Part shown: positions 22,750 to 34,759 of the stretch, piece by piece
How the letters are laid out: every line of letters begins with the position of its first letter
How positions within the stretch are numbered: the stretch's first letter is position 1
Assembly (NCBI GenBank): GCA_947561585.1
Contig: CANNZV010000863.1
Location: forward strand, 62,001-126,000
DNA: 64,000 nt
Direction of reading: 5' to 3'
Origin: Caprella mutica
Taxonomy: Eukaryota; Arthropoda; Malacostraca; Amphipoda; Caprellidae
Translations under genes and position numbers: made by a program
The notes under the pieces: model-generated
What the model was told of the DNA's origin: nothing
The model's database searches: none
What the model saw: only the letters and a program-made list of their open reading frames with translations

Positions 22750-23667
22750 GTCGGGTCTCCACTGAGGCAACAGAGGCAACATGTAGCATGCGACTTCACT
22801 GTCATTCAACTAGAATGTAGCATGCGACTTTCAACAAAAAGACACAAAACATGCAGCAAGGCAACACCTTCGTTGCTGGTAGCATGCTGCATGCTCTGTT
22901 GCATGTTGCTTGCTGCAAGACCATTTCAACCAGTTCAACAAAAATGAAACCAATTTCCAAACATTGAGCGCAAATGCAATCAACTGAAACATGGAATAGA
23001 CTCAATACAGGTTTCAGAAAATACTCATGTGAAATATTATCAGATGAATAAGAGTTTTTCATTTGCACTAAGCCTTTTTATTTTGTTTTGATATTTAATA
23101 TTATAATTTAAATATATTACTAACAAGGTAAATTCTTCGCATAATGAATATCACATATTTTGATTTATAAGAGCTTTCTCTATATAATGATTTAAAAATA
23201 TATAAAAAACAGAGATTCAATTAAATTATTTATTTCATTGAATAAATAAAATAATTCTTTGTTATTTATACTCCATACTGTGACTATGAATAATCTCCAA
23301 CGTTTTTTTATTCGCAAATACTGTAGTATGTCATTGGCCATTTTCTAATCCAAATTTTTAAACAAAGAAAAGTCGACATTATTTGGCTTAACTAATGAAT
23401 TATTTTGTCATCAATACTATAAAAATTCTCTTCGTTGCCGGCAAAAAAAATCCTTCCCAACAGTGGTGGGAAGCCGTAAAACGCTAGGCAACAAGATAAA
23501 TCTTGCCGCTTGCGGCAGGCAACTGGGCAACGTGTAATCACATGCAGCATGCTACGCAACCACATGCTACACGTTGCCTTGTGTTGAACTGGTTGATATG
23601 CATTTTGCCCCCTCGGCAATGTAGCATGCTGCTTGTCGCCAAAATGTTGCCTCAGTGGAAACCCACC
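22750..23667. mobile_element. 918-bp MITE flanked by TTAA
   Basis: The left end reads GTCGGGTCTCCACTGAGGCA; the right end on the other strand reads GGTGGGTTTCCACTGAGGCA. Each is flanked by TTAA (22746-22749, 23668-23671), as in piggyBac-like elements, though a 3-base TAA target cannot be ruled out. Subterminal parts are rich in GCATGC-type words (GTAGCATGCTGCATGC). Two minus ORFs inside lack domains. The interior is AT-rich. Confidence 0.7.
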
Positions 23668-23697
23668 TTAAGGTAGGCTCGTAGTATTCATTTAGTA

Positions 23698-23949
23698 TCA
23701 CCTATTCATTTTCCTTTTCAATCCGTGAGTGCAGTCACCGTTGTTTGTCTGCTTTTTCATCACATTCCTTGGTAAGTTATTCACATTCCTGCATTCAGTG
23801 AGTCGCTTTTCTGCATCCATAAGCCTTGTCAAAGACTGTGGTAGGAAAATATAGCCACTGTCCTTTTTGACTGCTTCCTCCAGTTCCTTGTATTTTTTCT
23901 TGACGTCAGCGATATAGTCAATGGTCGAAGCAGACATCAAATCCTTACA
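23698..23949 (-). CDS. Possible terminal exon of an unidentified protein
   Basis: An 80-codon minus frame ends at 23698. The encoded segment is hydrophilic with a helix-prone charged run (VKKKYKELEEAVKK) and unusually normal composition for this AT-rich window. A TTTGTAAG acceptor-like site stands at about 23949 just upstream of the first codons, so it could be a last exon rather than start at its ATG. No partner exon was found up to 24.6 kb. I do not recognise the family. Confidence 0.3.
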   Translation of the reverse strand, partial: CKDLMSASTIDYIADVKKKYKELEEAVKKDSGYIFLPQSLTRLMDAEKRLTECRNVNNLPRNVMKKQTNNGDCTHGLKRKMNR

Positions 23950-24323
23950 AACAATAAATTAATCCTATCATGGCGAGTTAAATAAACTACATTTAAACAA
24001 CTCTGTGTGATTATTAAACTAAAATTATTTGAGTAATTACGCCATATAAAGCACGCACGGGATTTTTATTTTTATTCAGTTGTTAATAGTATTCAATACA
24101 GTAGGTGTGTTGTGACTGACATTATAAATATCTATTCCATGTATGGAGTTCAAAATATGAAATTGTTAGTAAAGAATAACATAACTATTAGTTATGTCTA
24201 TTATTACTTTATATCTCCTCAATACACCTCTAGCTTCAATGGTAGTATCACTTGCATGAATAAATTTGTTTCAGTTAAAAAACATTCTTTTTATCATTGT
24301 TTTCATTATTTGTTTTTATATTA

Positions 24324-24361
24324 ATATGTATATGGCATTATTAGTAATGCCATATACATAT
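24324..24361. other. Perfect 17-bp hairpin with 4-base loop
   Basis: ATATGTATATGGCATTA, loop TTAG, then the exact complement. It is isolated and no flanking tandem repeat explains it. Confidence 0.7.
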
Positions 24362-24621
24362 CAATATTTGATATTTACTATTAGGTATATGAATTAAGCA
24401 AAATGATACGGAATTTGTGGAATTCAGACTGATTTTCGCTCACCGAAGTACAAAAGGAAGAAGAAAATGAAAGGAATGGAACTTTGATCCATATTTGTAT
24501 TATTGTGAACTCAAAATTATTGTTTTTATAAGTTTTGAGGAAAAATTTAAAAACTCATGTTTTATATTTTCTGAAAATTTTAAATATTAGAGATCCATGA
24601 CCTATTCTAGCTTGCATTTAA

Positions 24622-25690
24622 TTATTTCTTTATTTCTTTATTTCAATCTGTTCCCTTACAATTAGGTAGGAATGTCGGGATACCATTCCCGCCGTCTATT
24701 ACAATTGAAAATACAGTTTACATTGTGAACAGTATGGCCATAGTAAACAGAATAGTATAGTACCCTAGTTACATGTATTATTCAAATTTATTCTGGGTAG
24801 GCTGTGACGTCATGTATGTAAACAAGAGGTCACGTCATAGTAAACAGAATTGCTGTGGGTCACGTGGAATAGATAATTAAGATGGCGGCCAACGCGACCG
24901 AGCTGACTAATGATCTAATTATCTTGAATAAATCGTCTTCTTCAAGACTAAAAATTTGTTACTATTTTGGGTGTAAAAAGACCAGTAGCAATTTCATCAA
25001 CAGTCATTTTTTAATTTTCGTCTGTATGACTATAAAGATTGGATAATAGCATGCGGTAATGTGGAATTAAAAAAAAAATATCACCGAAAACGTTATTTAA
25101 CAAAAGTTGGGTGTGTTGCAGCCATCTTTTGTTTTTGTACTGTACGTACAAACGTACCCACCATTGTTGACATGTGACGTCACAGCCTACCGGGACACGC
25201 GTAATATCCCCCCTATAGCTCTGGGATACTATATATTCTCTGTACTGTGGTATGTCCCTTTAAGCATATTGCTTCCTTGGCATCCAAAGGATAATTAATG
25301 CAAAATTTAAAGACCACATAGCAAAGGAAAATAAAACTGGAAACCTACAAATGTGGTCTCGTATCGTTAGTAACCATATTATCATCAACTAAATCATTAA
25401 GTAAAATATCCTTATATTTCACCCTAAAAGTCGAATATCTCTGACAAAGTAGATCATTTGGTATATTATTCAATATTTTAATGCCTCTATACAAGAGTTT
25501 TAGTTCTATTAAAGCGAGGTAAAATGAATAAGTTTCTATTACGAGTGGAATGAGTTTGCTTAAATTGAGTTAACCTACTTTACAGTTCCCTATCATATTC
25601 CTGAAAATTTATTGCTCTGTCCATATATATTGCAATTCTAAATTCATATACATTCTGTAAAGGCAACAATTTTATTTGTCGAAATAAAAT
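24622..25690 (-). mobile_element. LINE 3' fragment (CR1/Jockey-like), split by a THAP element
   Basis: On the minus strand 25690 down to about 25270 encodes, with stops, the C-terminal tail of a non-LTR reverse transcriptase: HSTRNRN, LPRFNRTK and ILNNIPNDL resemble the usual end of such ORF2 proteins. The 3' end continues at about 24720 and finishes in an AATAAAG-type simple tail near 24640. The THAP element at 24729-25258 interrupts it. Confidence 0.55.
24729..25258 (+). mobile_element. Small DNA transposon with degenerate THAP domain
   Basis: The left end (GTATGGCCATAGTAAACAGA) and right end (on the other strand ACATACCACAGTACAGAGAA) are inverted, about 110 bases each, and include TGTGACGTCA. 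Between them 24950-25140 encodes a broken zinc-binding THAP domain: CYYFGC with a spaced HF in one frame, then DWIIACGN and LTKVGCVAAIF (an AVPTIF-like end) in another. One arm recurs inverted at 1-166. THAP domains are DNA-binding parts of P- and Kolobok-type transposases. The copy is dead. Confidence 0.5.
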
Positions 25691-25744
25691 AGCAACTTCG
25701 AATGCTATTTTCTTGCATATCTGAAAAATGACAAATTTTGGTAT

Positions 25745-26169
25745 TCAAAAGCCTAAGGCTTTTACAATTTTGAAGCTACTGCTTTGCTTTTTTTGCATTC
25801 GATTTTCCAAAAAAATTCTAGAACGCTGATTCGCGGTATTTTGATTTAGAATTATTTTTCGAAATATTAAATTTTTTCCACGAAAAAATTATTATTGCGA
25901 AAACTAATTCGAAAATTGGAAAAAATCTCGATGAAGAGTTGTAAGAGCATTCCGTGAAGAGTCGATGGAAAGAACCCCAATGCCGTACGTACGTAGCTTC
26001 AAAATAGTAGAAGCCAATAAGGCTTTTTTGAAAACGGTTCGAAATTCGTTCGAAATGAAATACCACCAACAAAAACGATAGAAAATTCAATTTGATATTA
26101 AGGTACTAATTTTCAGAACCGTAGCTTCATTAGTAAAAACATTTTCAAAAAACAAGGTACGGTCCCCTT
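25745..26169. mobile_element. MITE ending in AAGGGGACCGTAC
   Basis: The right end matches, inverted, the left part of 33103-33525 over about 130 bases (AAGGGGACCGTAC, AAGCTACGGTTCTGAAA, CTATCGTTTTTGTT). The interior is partly self-complementary around GAAGCTACG. No coding capacity. Confidence 0.55.
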
Positions 26170-26834
26170 AAACCATACAATTCAAAAAGATCGTTGTAAA
26201 GAGCTACAGCCCGCTAGAGCGGACAATTTTTACCCTTTGTGGGGGTGTCCGTTCAAAGATCGTCCGCTATTATATATAGCTTTACCTTTATATGGTTTCT
26301 ATTGTGTGATAATTCAAAATGAAAAAAATAACCGAAATGAATGTTTATTTATATTCTGCATGACATTAACAACAAGAGCTGAACTTATAGGCAACATAAA
26401 AAACAGCCATCTTAGGCATCAAAAGGGGTGCCAGGCACCCAACATTAAGAACCATTGGTTTAGAGGTTATACTGATGGTTTTAGTCGTATACTTCTAATT
26501 TTACTCATATGCATAAAATATAGTATAGTTTCTATAGGGAATAAAGTTGTTAGCAATAGCTAGGTGAATAATAATCAAATTTGTACATTTAGGTTTCAAG
26601 TTTCAATGAAATAAGAAAATAATTATATAATAATAAACTATGAGATAGAGAGCTTAAATAGGAAGATGGCATCCAACATACAACAGTTGTTCATTAAATT
26701 ATATGTTAGGTGTTCTAACAGTCATGTTGATGAGTGAAAGTCTTTCAATTAGAAATATTGAAACCAATAAACCTTCGATATTGAGTTTAATTAACCCCAA
26801 GTATTAATCTTCACAAACAGTAGATAGCTTAAGA
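26170..26834. other. Spacer, nothing recognised
   Basis: A 108-codon plus ORF (26237-26563) has no domain and no clear gene context. The motif GGGAATAAAGTTGTTAGCAATAGCTA near 26540 has relatives at about 52207 and 62065, so part is a dispersed repeat. Confidence 0.35.
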
Positions 26835-27442
26835 CCGTATTACACTGTGGCGCTCATCACAGTTTTCTATTTTTCCCTCTAACTCTGCCCCTTTTCTCTC
26901 TAATAACGAACAATGCCATGGAGAGCGCCATGAAATTGTGATCGCTCATTGCGCAATAGAATGAACACCGCCACAGTTTTAGAGGTGATGAAATTGTCAC
27001 TGAAGCCTGCTAAAGAGATTTGAAGTAATGGAAAAAGTATTTTTATTCCACTTTACAAGTTATTGAAGACTTCGAATAGCTATTGCGTGATACATTGTAG
27101 AATCTGAGAAAGAAATGACCAGGTTTTGTATAAAAAATAATTACCGCTTCTGTGTAGAGTGTACAGTGTTGCCATACAATCAATAGAATTAAAAAAATTA
27201 TATAGGCATGGATTTGCTTCTCCCAACTATCAAAAAGATTATTAACTAAATATGTATTCGTTATGACATCGATTTTTATTGTTACGATTCACTTCATAGT
27301 AAATTTTTCAATTTTCCCTAAATTTCAATGCACGATCACCGCCATATCGACTCGTCTAGTGTAATAGCAATTTTGAGAATGGTGAGCGCCATATCTGTAG
27401 AGAGAGACATCACCGCCATGGCGAGCGCCATAGTGTAATATG
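26835..27442. mobile_element. About 600-bp MITE with GTATTACACTGTGGCGCTC ends
   Basis: Left GTATTACACTGTGGCGCTCA and right (other strand) ATATTACACTATGGCGCTCG are inverted. Many subterminal copies of GAGCGCCAT and its complement lie inside (26930, 27388, 27421), probably transposase-binding type repeats. No transposase. Exact ends and target duplication are uncertain. Confidence 0.65.
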
Positions 27443-27561
27443 GGTTTTACACGAAAACAGCTTACAGTAATTAACTTTCATAATAAATGAATGGCGTATA
27501 CAATGAATAGCTTTTACAATGAATAGCTTTTACAATGAAAGGCGTATACACTCTATATTTA

Positions 27562-28042
27562 ATGATGGTATTAACTAGTAGAGTGTAATTCTAGTGATAT
27601 TAACTAGAGAGTGTAATTCTAGCGATATTAACTAGTAGAGTATAATGCTAGTGATATTAACTAGTAGAGTGTAATTTTAGTGATATTAACTAGTAGAGTG
27701 TAATTCTATAGATATTAACTAGTATTTAGAGTGTATTTCTAGTGATATTAACTAGTAGAGTGTAGTTCTAGTGATATCAACTAGTAGAGTGTAATTCTTG
27801 TGATATCAACTAGTTGAGTGTAATTCTAGTGATATCAACTAGTAGAGTGTAGTTCTAGTGATATTAACAAGTAGAGTGTAATTCCAGTGATATTAACTAG
27901 TAGAGTGTAATTCCTGTGATATTAACTAGTAGAGTGTAATTCTAGTGATATTAACTAGTAGAGTATAATTCTAGTGATATTAACTAGTAGATTGTAATTC
28001 TAGTGATATCAACTAGTAGAGTGTAATTTTAGTGATATTATC
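27562..28042 (+). repeat. 29-bp minisatellite 3' of gene B, about 16 copies
   Basis: Same 29-base unit as at 9569-9847 and 41537-42430, here 481 bases long, stopping about 50 bases after the stop codon of gene B. The flank at 27480-27560 matches 9470-9560, so array and flank were duplicated with the gene. Confidence 0.92.
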
Positions 28043-28090
28043 TGGTGATGTTTCGTGATCTACTAGGTATAGCAGTTGGTACTACTGTAA

Positions 28091-31000
28091 TCACACCAAT
28101 ACTTGACACAAGTATTTGAATTCCTTATCACAGCTTCTATCTGCCAGATGGTAGAAATAATTCACATCGTTGTAGTGCATCCTGACACACAAAGTTCCTC
28201 CAGTAGGCTCACCTACAGAGAAAGGATACTCTCCTGCGACTCCTTTACCAACATCGCCACCATGAAACAACTCCCACTTTTCGGATGTTTCGTTCATCAT
28301 TATTCCAATGAAGATGTTGTCAACGGTCAAGTCACTTGATTCTGGAAGAGAATTTAAAATTAGATTATTAAAGTTAGTCAATTGATTCTACTGATATCCA
28401 GTAAGTTTGAAGGAATGAAATTCTCTATCTTAACTTACCTGAATTAAATAAGATATTTACTACATTTTGCTAAATAAATGATAAATGTGATTTATTATCA
28501 TTTAGAAAAAAGATGCTCTGGAAGTACGTATATTTGAGACTATGCCAAAAAGTCAGACCGGTAAGAATTTTTTTTACTGTTTAGGCGCCACTAGAGACAA
28601 TTAAGTGCTGTGTCCTGTCCACACTTAGGTAGGTCAGGTGCTCAATTAAGAACATAATGAGGAGTATTTTATGCAATAGACTGAGGAAAAGTATTAATGA
28701 TTTATAAATAAACCGTCAGTTCATTAATTGAGTCTCATTGTAACTCAAAAATATCGACAATGCGAATTACATGGGGATTTTTGTATTGCTAAAGTCAGAG
28801 TTAATTAGAAATTTAACCGAACAAAAATATTTTAAAATTCTTTTATACTATGAAATCAATCCAATTCAAAAAGTCATCATGGGAGTTATATTACCTGTCT
28901 TATTACTTATTCAATCTTCATATTTACAACATGATTACTCTAGAAACTATTGTCAGGAAAAAATATTGAAATAGTAACATAATTTGCAAAAGTTAATCTC
29001 AATTTGGCATGTCATCATCTTTTGTGGCTTGCTAACTAATTATACATAATACATATTCCATAACATAAACACATATTGAATTTTTTTTACTAAGTATAAA
29101 ATGTTGAGGGTTAACTCAAAATATTAAGAAATGGCCTGGAAATTGGCATGCTATGGTCTTTTATAACATATTATATAAAGAACATAAAGGAAATTACCGG
29201 TCTATTATATATTTGTCTGTATAGTTGAAACTTAATGCATAGCGAGTAACACTAACCTCTGTTTGGACCATTTATCCGGCATCCAATAACCATTACAACA
29301 GTGGTTTTCAAATGAAAGATAGTACCTACTACTCTCTTTCTCAATGGTATGACGTGACTTACCTTCCTTGAGACGAACAAGATGTTGTCTCAAGTGTTCG
29401 AACATCCCTAGAGTGGCGGGAGAGTAAAGTCTAGATCCTATGGGGCAGGATGTGGTTGCTTCGTTGAATATTTTGAAATTATTTGACAGCATAATGCAGC
29501 CCACATTCTTGATTAACTTGAAGGGAAGCTCGCAAACATCTGTACATATAAAAATTGGTCAATGGTTTTCAATAGCTATTGTAAAGATTCACTTCTTCTA
29601 ACTACATAACATCTTCTAACTTCTAAAAACATAATTATGAACTTGAAGAATACGAATTGTCATGTGGGTTATTTGCCAGATAGAGTTTTGATGTATATTG
29701 CAGTTGTGATCTCTCCCATATTGTCATCTTTGATAAATAGGTCCGTATCAGATGGTAGTTTTCCCAAATGTCTTAAAATAGCGCGTGTTGTACCTATATT
29801 TAAGGGAGGTGTAAAAGTGATATTGGGAACTATTGGCCAATATCTGTTTTACCTTTAATATCTAAAGTTTTTGAAAAAGCCATGTATTCAAGACTATACC
29901 GTTATCATTGTAACAATTCTATTCTGTCTGAGCAGCAATTTGGATTTCGGGAAGGACGTGGCACTATTAATGCGGTTGTTGACTTGTATAGAAACTTATG
30001 CAGACAGTTAGATGCTACTAATATGTTTTATCTATTTTCATCGATTTTCAGAAAGCATTTGATTGCGTTTCCCATGATGTTTCGCTAAGGAAACTTTGGC
30101 ACTATGGTATTAGAGGCTTCTGTCATTCATGGTTTAAATCCTATTTGAGTAATAGAAAACAATTTGTTTCGTATTTTGGTGTCACTTCTACCTTGAGATT
30201 TATTAGATGTGGAGTTCCACAAGGTTCAATTCTTGGGCCCTTGATGTTTATTATCTTTATTAATGATATCCCTAGCTGTACAGATGGGTTCAAAATTTCC
30301 TTATGTATATGCTGACGACTGTATTTTATCCTATTCTTTCAGTAGAGATGATATTCATGTTATGGCTGATGATGTCAACGATGCATTGGGTGATGTTCTT
30401 CGCTGGCTCAATATGAATGGATTTGCTATCAATGTTGGCAAAACTGGATATGTAGTTTATTCATATAGGAATGATGTAGATGTTGGTGATAATATATTGG
30501 GAGACTTCAGGTTGAATAGGTTCCAAAGTGTTAAATCTTTAGGGATAATCATCGATAGCTACTTGACTTTCTGTAAGCATATCTATCACATTTCTACTAA
30601 GATCTCAGTGGCAGTTGGAATGTTGTATAGGTTGAATAGTGTGCTTCCCCTCTCTGTCCTGCTGTCAATTTATTATGCTTTGGTACATCCCCATTTGTTA
30701 TACGGAATTGAAGTTTATTTCAATACCGCAATTATTCATTGGAATAGAATTGTTCACTGCAAAAAAATGCAATTAGAGCTGCCAATTGTTAAAAAATTTA
30801 TGAACCAACTAACGATCATTTCCATAGGAATCATATATTGAAGCTCAATGACTTCCATAAGTTACAGATATGTATTGTATATTTATGTTTAAAACATTGT
30901 ACTGTGATTTTAATATTGAATCTTTAACTGTAGTACGATCTCACTCTGATTCTCATCAATATTCCACTCGAAAAAGCAATAATTTAATTTTACCACTGTT

Positions 31001-32495
31001 TTCAAAATAAAAATCACAACATTCAATAGAATATGTCGGCCTGAAATTTTGGTACGATCTGCATCCTGATTTTAAACAATCATCTGTTAATAAATTCAAG
31101 AATAAACTCATGAAATTCCTTTTTCAAAGCTATATGTAACCTTTTTTCACTCTAGTTATATTTGTTAGGTCCTATTGGATTTTTTTTAAATTTTAGTTAG
31201 GTTGCCCTAGAAGCTTCGGCTTATTCGGGCTCTTATTTAAAATTCTAATTTTGTTCATTATGTTTTATGACACTTTTTTTCTGAATAAAGAATAAAAAGA
31301 AAACTGGTCAATTTGAAATCAAGGTTGAATACAATTGAAAATGACTTTTAAAAGTAGAATTTATTATTCAAAATTCGAATTAACATTTGCCAGATAATCC
31401 TATCGAAAAGTTCATCTGATTGATTTGAAAAATTTACATACATATCTAAGATCAGATTGTCTCTTATATACATTGGAATGCTTTTTTTTACTAAAAGTAT
31501 CTAAATGGTAAAAGTATCTAAAGTGATTCATCATCAACTTGGTAGCCTCATCTAGTTTACGCCAATAGATTCACTGATTTAAATATTGCCAGACGTATAT
31601 TGGATCTTCCTAACGTTTAAGGGTGAAATTGTAAAAAAATATAATTATACACGAATACCATTGCCGAGCTTACGTGCAGTTCAATAACTTATATTGTATC
31701 TGCAATTGAAAATAAACGAATAATGCTTCGATAAGAGCTTGGAATCCTTAATATTGCAGAAGGCTTTGAATATATATTAAGATTGCCAAACAAGTATCCT
31801 CCATCTTGAAATGTTACTACCTAATGAAATAATTTATGGAGTTATGAACTATAATTCCAATACCATAAATATTATCTACATATTTTTCACTTACTCTAAA
31901 ATAACGTATCATTCTCAAGGATGTTAAGTGTCTATAATATTTTAGCCCCGGTAACACTACTCGAAATTTGTTGGGGCGTTCCTTGAGCGGTGAAGAAAAT
32001 CATCAAGTTGGTTCCGGTTAAGACAACGGCGTATATGCTCCCCTAGTCTTAGTTCTAATGAATAGCTTTATAAAAATCAATTTCATGCTTACTTTTGACA
32101 TAGGTAGTGCTATTCGGGCTGTTCTTCAGCTCTTCTTTGGTTGGTTTCTCCGTCGTAAAATCACATTTCACTTTTCCGTTTTCCATGACTTTGGTGGATA
32201 GAGCTTTGCATGACGGGTCATCCATACATATTTTCTTGCAGCTATCTGTAATTCAACAGGTTTTTGAATGGCATAGGAAATATTAAAAAGCTATCATTTC
32301 AATATTTGATGTCTAATTTTTGAAAACCAATTTTTTTAATGGTGATTTATTTCCTTCACATTTGTTTGTCATTCCTATGTTCGTAGAGCTGATCTGTACA
32401 ATGTGTTTAAGTTTGTATTCCTGTAGGATAACGTCTGACTGAACTGCTCCAACGATAAGAAGAAACAGGAAAATCACAACTGAAGGATTCGCCAT
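28091..32495 (-). CDS. C-type lectin-like gene B, four coding exons, 238 residues
   Basis: Exons on the minus strand: 32360-32495, 32093-32245, 29363-29539 and 28091-28341. The start ATG is followed by a signal peptide with core IFLFLLIVGAV. Exon 2 has CKKIC, DDPSC and VKC. The lectin-like domain spans exons 3 and 4 with GC, SC, LC, SC and LC cysteines, and ends YLCQVLV. The exon 1 donor is the weakest of the family (GTGAAG instead of GTGAGG or GTAAGG), which could lower splicing. Where gene A has DNPN, gene B has GEPTGG, and the WND motif is absent. Intron 2 (2.55 kb) holds a 1.7-kb LINE absent from gene A. Flanks are closer to gene A than to C or D. Probably secreted; ligand unknown. Confidence 0.85.
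29603..31304 (+). mobile_element. 5'-truncated non-LTR retrotransposon (CR1/Jockey-like) in intron 2 of gene B
   Basis: The boundary is set by gene A, where TTCTTCTAAC runs straight into TGGTCAATT (44069-44085). In gene B those two strings are separated by this insert. The 3' end is AATAAAGAATAAAAAG, a short A-rich tail. It is opposite in orientation to the host gene. Confidence 0.85.
29640..30841 (+). pseudogene. Reverse transcriptase of the LINE, broken
   Basis: Enzyme that would copy the LINE RNA into DNA at the target. Visible blocks: ISPILSSLINRSVSDGSFP and ARVVPIFKGG (29700-29815), SEQQFGFREGRGT (about 29928-29966), GVPQGSILGP (30211-30240), the catalytic YADD (30308-30319), and a C-terminal part with VKSLGIIID to about 30840. 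These lie in different frames (29637-29858, 29882-30088, 30263-30841), so several frameshifts separate them. The endonuclease part and ORF1 are missing through 5' truncation. Confidence 0.85.
31305..32092 (-). other. Rest of intron 2 of gene B
   Basis: From 31305 the sequence aligns with intron 2 of gene A (44075-45024), including CCGAGCTTACG and CTCGAAATTTGTTGGGG. No additional gene seen. Confidence 0.6.
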
Positions 32496-32499
32496 GATG

Positions 32500-33100
32500 G
32501 TTCAAGATCTGTAGGTGTGAAAGATTGTTGCGGCTAAACTGCTGGAATATATTAATTGTATTATTTACGTCACTTACTGGCAATTTATGTATATTTTGAC
32601 TTCTCTGAAAATATTATTCAGTTATAAACATATTCTAAGAAAATTTTAATTTATAAAAAAACGGCGTTAGTCATTCGTTAAGGGTTTGTTTTATAGTAGA
32701 GTACAAACTATATAGATATTGGAAATTCGGCCTTAGAATCATGAAAATTAATTTGAAACTCTCAAAATAAATAACCGTTATGTAGTTTGTCGTATCTGCT
32801 AGTTTGTTGCACTGTACACTGGGTGTCACGCTGAATATCAATCTAACTGATAAGGTTTACTTATACCTTAGACCGACAGTTATGATGCCAGTAAGCGACT
32901 GGCAGTTTTCCGTTTGGCAGTTTTCAGCCTGGTACTTTTCTTTGTACCATTACTTACTTCGACCCGCTAAGAACGCAACCTAATTGTTGGTGGGGAATTT
33001 AGTAAAACCTTACTACTTCGATAGTGAACCGATTTGGTTTAAACAAAATTTTAAAATTAACCTGACATATTTGTTAAGCCCATTTGACTACTCCTCCCAT
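32500..33100. other. Upstream flank of gene B, shared with gene A
   Basis: Matches 45540-46160 upstream of gene A, including a small MITE fragment (32765-32825), a word repeat GACTGGCAGTTTTCCG (32885-32945) and AACCGATTTGGT. No coding sequence. Confidence 0.55.
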
Positions 33101-33102
33101 AA

Positions 33103-33525
33103 AAGGGGACCGTACTTGGGTTTAAAAATATTTTTTTATTAATAAAGCTACGGTTCTGAAACTTAGCAGCTTAATATAAAATTGAATTCTCTATCGTTTT
33201 TGTTCATGGTATTTTTTCGATTAGACCCATAGGAAACGAGTTATTCGAATTTAGATTTTTCTTTCAAAAAACTACAACTTGTTCAATTTTGAAACTACGG
33301 CATTCTGTTTTTTTGATTCGATTCTCCTAGAGATTATCTACAAAACTGTGTCCTTTGAATTGCGAATTGGTTTTCGAAAAAAAAAATTGGAAAACATAAA
33401 TAAATGGAATTTGGATTTTTTTTCGAAATTCAAAATTTTGAAAACAAATTCATATATCAAAATTCAAAGGAAACAGTTTTGTTGAGAATTCCCTGGAAAA
33501 CTCATTCAAAGTTGCCTCCCACCTA
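33103..33525. mobile_element. MITE related to 25745-26169
   Basis: Starts AAAAGGGGACCGTACTTGGG and is clearly related to the other copy over its first 130 bases. The remainder is AT-rich and loosely palindromic. A 68-codon ORF inside has no meaning. It follows the gene B flank and has no counterpart near gene A. Confidence 0.5.
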
Positions 33526-33838
33526 GTGCCGGTATGACACCCAAAACCTTCTCTTATGCGATAGCAATTGCCACTGAGCAGAATTGCGAACTAATACCTG
33601 TGCTTTGTGATCTGAGTAGGAGATACTTTACCTTATATGGCGAGATAAGTAATTATTACAAATTATTAGTGGCTGATAGGGAGTGTATATAGCATATAGC
33701 TCCGCCCCAATTCTCCTCTCGCTCTCCCCCCAGTGGGTTACAGTCAATTTAGAGCTCTGATATTTCACTCAAACATCTGGAAGAGTACTAGGTAGCTATT
33801 TACAAAATAGAAAACTAATGATAAAATTATATGATATT

Positions 33839-34535
33839 TTTCCGTCCCCTCAATTTAAATTAATTTTCACTTATATACTTTTTCCATAAAATCTGAAAAT
33901 CATAACTTTTTTTTTGTGGAAACTAATTTTTTTTAGATATGAGGGTTTGAATTTATTTATTCACTAATCACTCTGTATTACTGAAGGATTGAAAATTTTA
34001 TCAAACTCGTTTTCACGCTTTTTTGGCAAATTTTGGTCAAAGATAGCCGTAATTTTGTTCGTTGTATCCTCTAGTTTGTTTTATTACACACTTCATGATT
34101 GATTAATGACCTGACAGGGGGGTATAGAGGTTGGCACGCCCCCCATTACACATATCTATTGAAGTAATCAATGGAAAATATCACGGAAAGTGGAAATAGT
34201 CGATATTTGTATCTAAGGGGGCGTGCCGCCCTCATATCCCCCGGCCAGATCATAAATCAATCATGAAGTGTGCATTACAACAAACTAGCGACTACAGTTT
34301 CAAGTAAATTAAAAATCTAAAATATCTGAGAAATTTCAATGAAAACACATATTTTTCAAAGTTCTCAATCCTTTTAGGTAAAATTTAGGAAATAAATAAC
34401 TGTACACCGTCATGCCTCATAAAGTATTATTTTTTTACAAAAAACACTTATGATTTTCGAATTCTATGGACAAAAATACATATTTAAGAATAATTTAATT
34501 TAAATTTGGTGGGGCTGTCAAATGAGAAAGATCCG
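33839..34535. mobile_element. Palindromic foldback MITE, second full copy
   Basis: Same family as 21372-22093: arms with TATGAGGGTTTGAA and complement, centre with GGCACGCCCCCC and GGGGGCGTGCCGCC. The intact string TATCCTCTAGTTTGTT at about 34065 is the unoccupied form of the site that holds the hAT element at 46390. Confidence 0.75.
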
Positions 34536-34759
34536 TTAAGCTTTCTAGAAAGCAGAGTTTCGAAAATAATATTTAAATTTCAAAATTGTAAACTGCAAAT
34601 ATAAATCAATATTGACACTAAAATTGCTTCTTCTCCAGAAATGAATTTTTTTTGTTGACTCTGACAGCAAATGGTATCGACTACGATTTATGCGAATAAA
34701 ATTTTCGTAATTTTGATCTTTAATGATCCAAACTCTAGAAATTTGCATGAATTTGCTTT

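Noticed and set aside
22802..23619. Two minus ORFs rich in cysteine as small secreted proteins
   Set aside because: They lie inside the TTAA-flanked MITE and read its GCATGC-type repeats.
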